A stretch of 48,636 bases of DNA, taken from NCBI GenBank assembly GCA_016930085.1, contig JAFGHO010000086.1, positions 1-48,636 on the forward strand, given 5' to 3'. Shown here piece by piece: positions 42,946 through 48,636 of this stretch. How positions within the stretch are numbered: position 1 is the stretch's first letter; every line of letters starts with the position of its first letter. The DNA comes from Spirochaetales bacterium. GTDB taxonomy: Bacteria; Spirochaetota; Spirochaetia; SZUA-6; JAFGRV01. The notes beneath the pieces were generated by a model that was not told the origin of the DNA, ran no database searches, and saw only the letters and a list, made by a program, of their open reading frames with translations. Made by a program: the position numbers and the translations under genes.

Positions 42946-43668
42946 ATGGCTGAAACCGAAAAAATCCTTATTATAGAAGACGACCACGAGATCGCCGATG
43001 TCATCAGGATCCACCTCGAGGACGCGGGGTACACGACGGAACGGTGCTCCGACGGCTCAAGCGGCCTCGAAAAGGCCCTCGCAGGACCCTATGACTGTAT
43101 TATCCTCGATCTCATGCTTCCCGGAATGGACGGCCTCGCCGTGTGCAGGCGCATTCGCGAGAAGGATCCGCGCACACCGATTCTCATGCTCACGGCAAAA
43201 TCGAACGAGATCGACCGGGTGCTGGGACTCGAAATCGGGGCTGACGATTACCTGACAAAACCCTTCAGCGTCCGCGAACTGGTCGCGCGGGTCAGGGCCC
43301 TGCTCCGCCGCGTCAGAACGGACAGGGAGACCGCCTGCGAACCGGATGGGAACGGGATCGTCAGGTTCGGCGGTTTCGTGTGCGATTTCGACAAACGGAA
43401 AGTGACCCTCAACGGTAAAAAAATCGAATTGACCGTCAAGGAGTTCGATCTTCTCGCCCTTTTTATCCGGAATCCGGGCAGGGCCTTCAGCCGTTCGGAC
43501 CTGCTCCGGCTTGTCTGGGGATACCAGTATAAAGGCTACGATCATACGGTCAATTCCCATATCAACAGACTCCGGGCGAAGATAGAAAAAGATCCAGCGC
43601 ATCCGGACTACCTGAAAACCGTATGGGGTATCGGGTACCGTTTTTCCGAAGCAGGGGAAATCGAATGA
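42946..43668 (+). CDS. OmpR-family response regulator
   Basis: The 240-residue protein has a receiver domain with acidic pocket E11-D12-D13, phospho-acceptor D55 ('IILDLMLPGMDG'), T83 and K105 ('YLTKPF'). A winged-helix DNA-binding domain follows ('LTVKEFDLLALFIRNPGRAFSR', 'GYDHTVNSHINRLRAKIEKDP'). Such regulators bind direct repeats with 10-11 bp spacing. I start at 42946 because the receiver fold begins there; upstream in-frame codons at 42874-42910 add an unlikely extension. The kinase gene overlaps by 4 nt (ATGA). A weak promoter (TTGTCA 42902, 17 nt, TACCTT 42925) lies upstream. The likely target is the dipZ promoter 1.5 kb downstream. Confidence 0.93.
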   Translation: MAETEKILIIEDDHEIADVIRIHLEDAGYTTERCSDGSSGLEKALAGPYDCIILDLMLPGMDGLAVCRRIREKDPRTPILMLTAKSNEIDRVLGLEIGADDYLTKPFSVRELVARVRALLRRVRTDRETACEPDGNGIVRFGGFVCDFDKRKVTLNGKKIELTVKEFDLLALFIRNPGRAFSRSDLLRLVWGYQYKGYDHTVNSHINRLRAKIEKDPAHPDYLKTVWGIGYRFSEAGEIE

Positions 43669-45137
43669 TGAAACCGGTATTCCGTTCCTTTTACGCGCGT
43701 CTTTCGGTGATCTTTCTTCTCCTTATCGTTCTCCTCGGGGCGGGAAGTATCGCGATCGCCTTCAACCTGGCGGGCCATCTCTTCGACGAAGCGGAGCAGT
43801 TTTTCAATTCGGGATACGCCAAAAGCATCGCGATGGAAATTCAACCCCTCGTTTCCGAAGGGTTCGATGAAAACCGTATCAAGGCCGCCATCCATTACAT
43901 GATGGTCCTCAATCCGATGGTGGAGATTTATCTCCTCGACGTAAACGGTGTGATCCTTACGTATTTCACCCACCCAGGCGAAATGGTGGTGCGGCGGAAG
44001 ATCGATCCTGAGCCCGTCAGGGAGTTTATCCGAAGCGGTGGAAAACGGCTTATTCTTGGAGACGATCCGCGAAGCATGAGGGGCTCGAAGCCCTTTTCCG
44101 CGGCGCCCCTCCGGATGGGAACCGCCGACGGGTATGTCTATATCATCCTGGGGGGAGAAAGCTACGAGCGGGTGTTCGACACCCTACGCGACTCATACTA
44201 TATGCGCGCAGGATTCATCACGTTCCTCCTTGCGCTTCTGACGACACTGGCCGCGGGGCTTTCCCTCTTCTTCCTCCTCACGCGGCGGATCACGTCGCTT
44301 TCTCAGGCCGCGGGCGCGTTTAAAAACGGGGACTTTTCGTACCGCCTTACCGTCAGGGGCAGCGATGAAATCAGCGGGCTCGGCCGGGCGTTCAATGAAA
44401 TGGCGGCTGAAATCGAGGCTGGCGTGGAGAAACTCAGAATGGCCGAACGGCTCAGAAAGGAACTGATCGCCAATATCTCCCACGACCTCCGCAGCCCGCT
44501 CACCTCGATCCGCGGATACCTTGAAACCGTAATCATCAAGGACACTTCACTTTCCCCGGAAAAACGGAAAGCGTACCTCGAGATCGTGCTTCGAAACGTT
44601 TCCGGTTTAAAGCAGCTTGTCGAGGAACTCTTCGACCTGGTCATGTTCGAAACGAAACAGATGCAGCCCCGCAAGGAAACTTTCCGGCTCGGGGAACTCG
44701 CCCAGGATATCGTGCTGAAACTCAGACCCGAAGCGGAACGGGCCGGAATATCCCTTCTTCTCGAGACCGACGGCAAAGCGGATACGGTCGACGGCGATAT
44801 CGGCATGATAGAACGGCTCATCACCAACCTTATCGAGAACGCCCTCCGCTTTACGCCTAAAGGCGGTTCCGTCCGGCTTGCGCTTTCGGGCGGCCAAAAT
44901 GGGACGGAGGTTTCGGTGATCGATACGGGAAGCGGTATCGAACCGGAGGATATCCCCCATGTGTTCGAACGCTACTTCAAGGCACAAAAAGGCCCGGCCG
45001 CACCGCCGGGCGGAACCGGACTGGGTCTTGCCATCGCCAGGCAGATCGCCGGACTCCACGGAAGCCTTCTGTCCGTGGAAAGCGAGCCCGGTAAAGGAAC
45101 ACGTTTCTTTTTTACCCTCGCCCCCTCCCGATCGTGA
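43665..45137 (+). CDS. Membrane sensor histidine kinase
   Basis: The 490-residue protein has membrane segments at about residues 12-35 and 185-208 that flank a periplasmic sensor region of about 150 residues. A HAMP linker ('LTRRITSLSQAAGAFKNGDF'), HisKA with phospho-acceptor H273 ('NISHDLRSPLTS') and an ATP-binding domain ('NLIENALRF', 'DTGSGIEPEDIPHVFERYF', 'GGTGLGLAIARQI') follow. It is the cognate kinase of the overlapping response regulator. The sensor's signal cannot be read; redox or envelope oxidation stress is inferred from the downstream genes. Confidence 0.94.
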   Translation: MMKPVFRSFYARLSVIFLLLIVLLGAGSIAIAFNLAGHLFDEAEQFFNSGYAKSIAMEIQPLVSEGFDENRIKAAIHYMMVLNPMVEIYLLDVNGVILTYFTHPGEMVVRRKIDPEPVREFIRSGGKRLILGDDPRSMRGSKPFSAAPLRMGTADGYVYIILGGESYERVFDTLRDSYYMRAGFITFLLALLTTLAAGLSLFFLLTRRITSLSQAAGAFKNGDFSYRLTVRGSDEISGLGRAFNEMAAEIEAGVEKLRMAERLRKELIANISHDLRSPLTSIRGYLETVIIKDTSLSPEKRKAYLEIVLRNVSGLKQLVEELFDLVMFETKQMQPRKETFRLGELAQDIVLKLRPEAERAGISLLLETDGKADTVDGDIGMIERLITNLIENALRFTPKGGSVRLALSGGQNGTEVSVIDTGSGIEPEDIPHVFERYFKAQKGPAAPPGGTGLGLAIARQIAGLHGSLLSVESEPGKGTRFFFTLAPSRS

Positions 45138-45150
45138 TTCTTTTTTTTCC

Positions 45151-45187
45151 CTTTTGTGACACTTTTGTGATACTTCCTTTCTAAATT
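45151..45187 (+). promoter_or_regulatory. 11-bp direct repeats and -10 box: likely response-regulator-activated promoter of dipZ
   Basis: CTTTTGTGACA (45151-45161) is directly followed by CTTTTGTGATA (45162-45172), one mismatch in 11, then a looser third unit (45173-45183). A TAAATT -10 box lies at 45182-45187. The second repeat covers the -35 position and no good -35 box is present. This is the arrangement of PhoB/OmpR-type activator sites. Confidence 0.6.
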
Positions 45188-45225
45188 TATTCGTGCAAGC
45201 GAATAAAGAAAGGAAGGGTGTGATT

Positions 45226-47058
45226 ATGATAGTCCTTATCGGTTTCGCGTTTCTGGCCGGTATCGTCACGATCCTCTCTCCCTGCATTTTTCCCCTCCTC
45301 CCCGTGATCCTTTCCGGGAGTGTGGGGAAAAGCAGGCTGCGTTCGTTCGGGATTGTCGCGGGATTTACGGCGAGCTTCACCTTTTTCACCCTCGCGTTGA
45401 CGCAGATCGTCAGGCTGTTCGGCATTCCGGCGGATGTCCTCCGGATTGCCGCGGTTATCCTGATTATCCTCTTCGGCCTTACAATGATCGTCCCGCGGTT
45501 TCACGAGTGGTTCGGGAGGGCGGCATCGAGGATCGCGAAATTCGGACGCCGGAAACCGCAGCCGGAAGAAGTGGGGGACGGGCCGCAGACGGGCATACGG
45601 GGATTCGCCGCCGGGCTTCCCCTGGGGATCAGCCTCGGACTGGTCTGGACCCCCTGTGTCGGCCCGATCATGGCCTCGGTCATCAGTCTCGCGCTGACAA
45701 GCAGGATCGATATCGGATCGGTGTTCGTCACCCTCTCATACTCAGCCGGCACCTCGATTCCGATGCTCGCGATCATGTTCGGCGGCAGAACCCTGATCGA
45801 ACGGGTTCCCTTTCTTTCGAGGAATACCGCGAAGCTGGAAAAGATTTTCGGCGTGCTGATGATCTCAACGGGTATCGCTTTAGGATTCGGGCTGGACAGG
45901 CAGCTTCAGGCGGGGCTACTGGATCTTTTTCCGGGTTACGGCGAGGGATTGACCGCGATTGAAAACACTCATCCCGTAACCGAAGCCCTCATGGAAAGAA
46001 AAACGGGAGGGGGGGCGATGATGATGACGGGAAGCGGGGATTTTTCACCGGCCCGGTCCTATGAACAGGGGATCATGAAGGACTTCGGAAAAGCCCCCGA
46101 AATCGTCGCCGGGGGTGTGTGGTTTAATCTGGATAAAACCGATGTAATCACGCCTCCGTCCCCCGCGGAAGGAAGCGGGATGGAGGAAAGCGACCCCCGA
46201 TCGCCCGTCATGGCGGACTTCGGGGGCAGGCCCGTTCTCGTCGACTTCTGGACCTACAGCTGCATCAATTGTATCCGGTCAATCCCGTATCTGAAGAAGT
46301 GGTATGACGCCTACCGGGATGACGGGTTTCTCGTCATCGGTGTTCATACACCCGAGTTCGAGTTTGAAAAAAACCGGTCGAACGTGGCCAAAGCGATAGG
46401 GGATATCGGCGTCACCTGGCCGGTCGTTCTCGACAACGATTACCGGCAATGGAACGCCTATGACAACCGGTTCTGGCCCGCACACTATTATATCGATGCA
46501 AAGGGACATGTGCGGTACGTTCACTTCGGTGAAGGGGACTACGCGGACCAGGAAGGGGTAATCCGCGCGCTGATCGAAGAAACGGGAAGAAAACCGGGGC
46601 GGGAACGGTCCGGGGAAGAGCACGTCTTGACGGCAGGGACTCCGGAAATCTATCTCGGCTACGGCAGGACGCGCGGATTTCTCGACCGGGATTCGTTTGC
46701 CGGGGATACCGTTTTTGATTACGGCGGGTCCGCTTCTCCGTCGAACGGGGAATGGTCGCTTTCGGGAAAGTGGACGATCAGGAAAGATTACGTCATTCCC
46801 GAATCCACGGGGGGGCTTTACATCGGTTTCAACGCGAAAAAGGTGTTTTTGGTCGTCGAACCGGAAGCCTCCGGCGGTGAAATCGTGGTGAGTGTCGACG
46901 GGGCCGTGCCCCCGGACACCCCCGATGTGAAAGGGGGCGTGCTCGGGCCGTTAGAAAGCAGGCTTTACCAACTGGTTGAGTTTCAGGAACGGAAACAGCG
47001 TGTCATGAAATGCGCGGTCAGGGGAAGGTTGAGGTTGTTCACCGTTACCTTTGGTTAA
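45226..47058 (+). CDS. dipZ: DipZ-type thiol:disulfide transporter (CcdA-like membrane part plus thioredoxin-like domain)
   Basis: The protein should carry electrons from cytoplasmic thioredoxin across the membrane to extracytoplasmic partners. The first about 235 residues are CcdA/DsbD-like, with membrane helices and two conserved cysteines in 'ILSPCIFPLLP' and 'LVWTPCVGPIMAS'. After a linker, a TlpA-like thioredoxin domain carries C346 and C349 ('WTYSCINCIRSIPYL'). The C-terminal 150 residues are the DipZ-type beta-sandwich ('EIYLGYGRTRGFLD', 'LSGKWTIRKDY'). At 610 residues the length is normal. The start at 45226 has a GGAAGG site. msrB and msrA follow, so their products are the probable electron acceptors. 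Confidence 0.9.
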   Translation: MIVLIGFAFLAGIVTILSPCIFPLLPVILSGSVGKSRLRSFGIVAGFTASFTFFTLALTQIVRLFGIPADVLRIAAVILIILFGLTMIVPRFHEWFGRAASRIAKFGRRKPQPEEVGDGPQTGIRGFAAGLPLGISLGLVWTPCVGPIMASVISLALTSRIDIGSVFVTLSYSAGTSIPMLAIMFGGRTLIERVPFLSRNTAKLEKIFGVLMISTGIALGFGLDRQLQAGLLDLFPGYGEGLTAIENTHPVTEALMERKTGGGAMMMTGSGDFSPARSYEQGIMKDFGKAPEIVAGGVWFNLDKTDVITPPSPAEGSGMEESDPRSPVMADFGGRPVLVDFWTYSCINCIRSIPYLKKWYDAYRDDGFLVIGVHTPEFEFEKNRSNVAKAIGDIGVTWPVVLDNDYRQWNAYDNRFWPAHYYIDAKGHVRYVHFGEGDYADQEGVIRALIEETGRKPGRERSGEEHVLTAGTPEIYLGYGRTRGFLDRDSFAGDTVFDYGGSASPSNGEWSLSGKWTIRKDYVIPESTGGLYIGFNAKKVFLVVEPEASGGEIVVSVDGAVPPDTPDVKGGVLGPLESRLYQLVEFQERKQRVMKCAVRGRLRLFTVTFG

Positions 47059-47135
47059 AATGACGTTCTGTTGTACATTGTATGAAGAGAATTTTATTTT
47101 CGCTTGAGGCGGAAATCGGAAAGGAGAATTGGATT

Positions 47136-47684
47136 ATGGATAATATAATAAACGTGTTTATGGGATTATTTCTTTTGATTACCACGGTGTCGTGCATCGG
47201 CGCCGGCGATAACGGGCATACCGCGCCGAGGAAGATCGAATGGACGGGCGTAAAACCGTCGAAGGAGGAATTGATGGAACGGCTGACGCCACTTCAGTTC
47301 GATGTGACGCAGAACAACGGAACCGAACCGCCCTTTCGGAACGAATACTGGAACAATCATGAATCAGGACTCTACGTCGATATCGTCTCCGGCGAACCCC
47401 TTTTCAGTTCGCGGGACAAGTTCGATTCCGGGACGGGATGGCCGAGTTTTACGCGGCCGTTCATCGCTGAAAATGTTGTCGAACACAGGGACGTTACCCA
47501 CGGTATGGTCCGTACCGAGGTCAGAAGCAGGGCGGCGGACTCCCACCTCGGACACGTGTTCGAAGACGGTCCCGCACCAACGGGACTGCGGTACTGTATC
47601 AATTCGGCCGCGCTCATGTTCATTCCGGCCGGCAGACTGGAAGAATTCGGCTTCGGCGAATATACAGGTTCTTTTAAAAAATAA
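47136..47684 (+). CDS. msrB: Peptide methionine (R)-S-oxide reductase, lipoprotein form
   Basis: The enzyme reduces methionine-R-sulfoxide in proteins. The start at 47136 has an AAAGGAG site. The lipobox 'LITTVSC' (C20) means it is exported and membrane-anchored. The family blocks 'GTGWPSF' (99-105), 'DSHLGHVF' (135-142) and the catalytic C154 in '[10 protein letters not shown]' are intact. The zinc-binding cysteine pairs of many MsrB proteins are missing, so this is the zinc-free type. It is between dipZ and msrA, with 10 nt to the next gene, consistent with one operon. Confidence 0.93.
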   Translation: MDNIINVFMGLFLLITTVSCIGAGDNGHTAPRKIEWTGVKPSKEELMERLTPLQFDVTQNNGTEPPFRNEYWNNHESGLYVDIVSGEPLFSSRDKFDSGTGWPSFTRPFIAENVVEHRDVTHGMVRTEVRSRAADSHLGHVFEDGPAPTGLRYCINSAALMFIPAGRLEEFGFGEYTGSFKK

Positions 47685-47694
47685 GGAGGAATAT

Positions 47695-48363
47695 ATGAAA
47701 GCGGCAATAGCGATAACGATAACGGTGCTTGTTTTTGCGGCACTGCTATTTCTGATACCGAAAGAAGACAGCCTCTTTGCGGCAGTTCCTGAACCGCCCG
47801 GCACGGAACCTGCGACACCGGGATCCACTGAAACCGCGGTCTTCGCGGGCGGTTGTTTCTGGGGGGTCGAGGGTGTCTTCGAACGCCTTTCGGGGGTGAT
47901 CGATGTCGAATCGGGTTACGCGGGGGGCGAGGCACGGACCGCCCATTACAAAACGGTCAGTACCGGGACGACGGGACACGCCGAATCGGTTCGCGTGACA
48001 TTCGATCCGGCCATTGTCGATTACGGGACCCTCCTCAAGGTCTTTTTCTTCGTCGCCCACGATCCGACCCAGCTCAACCGGCAGGGGCCGGACAGGGGGA
48101 CACAGTACCGTTCGGCGATCTTTTACACGAGCGCCGAACAGAAACGGATAGCCGGGGAATATATCGGTATAATCGATAAAGCGGGGGTGTTCGAAAGAGG
48201 AATCGTGACCCGGGTCGTTCCGTTCGAAGCCTTTTATCCGGCAGAGGACTACCATCAGGATTTCATGGAGAAGAATCCGGATTATCCGTACATCGTGTTC
48301 TGGGACCTGCCCAAAGTGAAACGACTCGAAACCGAGTTTCCGGGGCTGGTAAAAAAACGGTAA
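47695..48363 (+). CDS. msrA: Peptide methionine (S)-S-oxide reductase, exported form
   Basis: The enzyme reduces methionine-S-sulfoxide, the other diastereomer. The 222-residue protein has an N-terminal hydrophobic export or anchor segment (residues 3-20) and a Pro/Thr linker before the catalytic domain. The catalytic cysteine is C54 in 'AGGCFWGVEGVFE', with 'VESGYAGG', 'TTGHAESVRVTFDP' and 'RQGPDRGTQYRSAIFY' as family blocks. A GGAGGAAT site lies just after the msrB stop. A strong hairpin terminator follows, so msrA ends the operon. Confidence 0.96.
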   Translation: MKAAIAITITVLVFAALLFLIPKEDSLFAAVPEPPGTEPATPGSTETAVFAGGCFWGVEGVFERLSGVIDVESGYAGGEARTAHYKTVSTGTTGHAESVRVTFDPAIVDYGTLLKVFFFVAHDPTQLNRQGPDRGTQYRSAIFYTSAEQKRIAGEYIGIIDKAGVFERGIVTRVVPFEAFYPAEDYHQDFMEKNPDYPYIVFWDLPKVKRLETEFPGLVKKR

Positions 48364-48366
48364 ACA

Positions 48367-48395
48367 GAAAGCCGCCTCCTCAAGAGGCGGCTTTC
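48367..48395 (+). terminator. Intrinsic terminator of the dipZ-msrB-msrA operon
   Basis: A 12-bp perfect GC-rich stem (GAAAGCCGCCTC / GAGGCGGCTTTC) with loop CTCAA, 3 nt after the msrA stop. The T-run after it is short (TTGTG follows the stem), so efficiency may depend on the stem. Confidence 0.8.
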
Positions 48396-48423
48396 TTGTG
48401 TTGAATCCGGCTTTCGATCGTGA

Positions 48424-48452
48424 TTGTCATATTCCCGAACATCTGATAGGAT
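48424..48452 (+). promoter_or_regulatory. Predicted promoter of the last gene
   Basis: TTGTCA (48424-48429), 17 nt, TAGGAT (48447-48452), 74 nt before the start at 48527. Confidence 0.45.
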
Positions 48453-48526
48453 GATCCCGGTCGTCATGAGATACAAAGCACGCGCATTTCTTTGTCGCGT
48501 GTGAACTCTGGTAAGGAGATAAACCG

Positions 48527-48636
48527 ATGAATGATGCCATCCTTTCGCTTGAAAAAAACGCCATGGAACGGTGGCGGAAGGGGGACCCCATGGGCTGGGC
48601 GGAGATAAGCGCAGAGGACGTCATGTATGTGGAGCC
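48527..48636 (+). CDS. N-terminal fragment of an NTF2-like (DUF4440/SnoaL-type) protein
   Basis: The gene begins at 48527 behind an AAGGAG site and runs off the window after 36 codons. The start 'ILSLEKNAMERWRKGDP' followed by 'YVE' matches the first helix and strand of NTF2-like proteins of the DUF4440 type. These are small single-domain proteins with varied roles. The assignment rests on a short segment. Confidence 0.6.
   Translation, partial: MNDAILSLEKNAMERWRKGDPMGWAEISAEDVMYVE

Overview
The window looks like chromosomal DNA from a free-living or polysaccharide-degrading spirochaete (class Spirochaetia). The clues are a small P13-like membrane protein with the 'GFGSGSFAQAD' type core, a membrane-anchored class III nucleotide cyclase, many lipoproteins, a CsgG/barrel protein, and dockerin-like 'IDIVDAL' repeats on a cellulase. 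This taxonomic placement is inference: no rRNA or tRNA gene is visible. Base composition is moderately GC-rich and even, except for one clearly AT-rich two-gene island (28.5-30.4 kb).

Layout. 0-8.3 kb: a partial gene, a possible small DNA-binding protein, an orphan adenine methylase, the cyclase, a beta-helix lipoprotein, a barrel-like protein, an M14 carboxypeptidase lipoprotein, a Nudix hydrolase and a methyltransferase. 8.4-14.9 kb: a surface/envelope cluster of two lipoproteins sharing a Pro/Thr linker and the same C-terminal module, two small exported proteins and an exported transglutaminase-like protein. 15.1-19.9 kb: a large GH-A clan glycosidase lipoprotein and a membrane-anchored HEAT-repeat protein. 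20-22.4 kb: an acetyltransferase, a histidine phosphatase and the P13-like protein. 22.5-28.4 kb: a 26-bp perfect hairpin, two SPFH proteins, and a convergent MoxR-type ATPase plus VWA pair. 28.5-30.4 kb: an AAA ATPase plus TOPRIM-like pair that resembles phage-defence modules. 30.5-34.7 kb: a dockerin-GH5 cellulase, a decayed EAL-domain fragment, ilvD and a DUF4382-like lipoprotein. 34.8-40.4 kb: carA and carB, separated by an opposite-strand gmd. 40.7-42.8 kb: a CsgG-like protein, a repeat-containing gap and a small membrane protein. 42.9-48.4 kb: a two-component system followed by a DipZ-type thiol transporter, MsrB and MsrA, ending in a strong hairpin terminator. The start of an NTF2-like gene closes the window.

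How genes work together. The clearest functional unit is the last one. An OmpR-type regulator and histidine kinase sit directly upstream of dipZ-msrB-msrA, and the dipZ promoter carries 11-bp direct repeats of the kind bound by OmpR/PhoB regulators. This suggests a regulated extracytoplasmic methionine-sulfoxide repair line fed with electrons by DipZ. The glycosidases, beta-helix protein and dockerin suggest plant or algal polysaccharide use.

Two regulatory patterns cut across the window. Several genes have good sigma70-type promoters whose -10 box ends only 7-8 nt before an ATG with no Shine-Dalgarno sequence, which predicts leaderless mRNAs. A palindromic motif, TACGACAATTGT, recurs four times, with a related half in front of carB.
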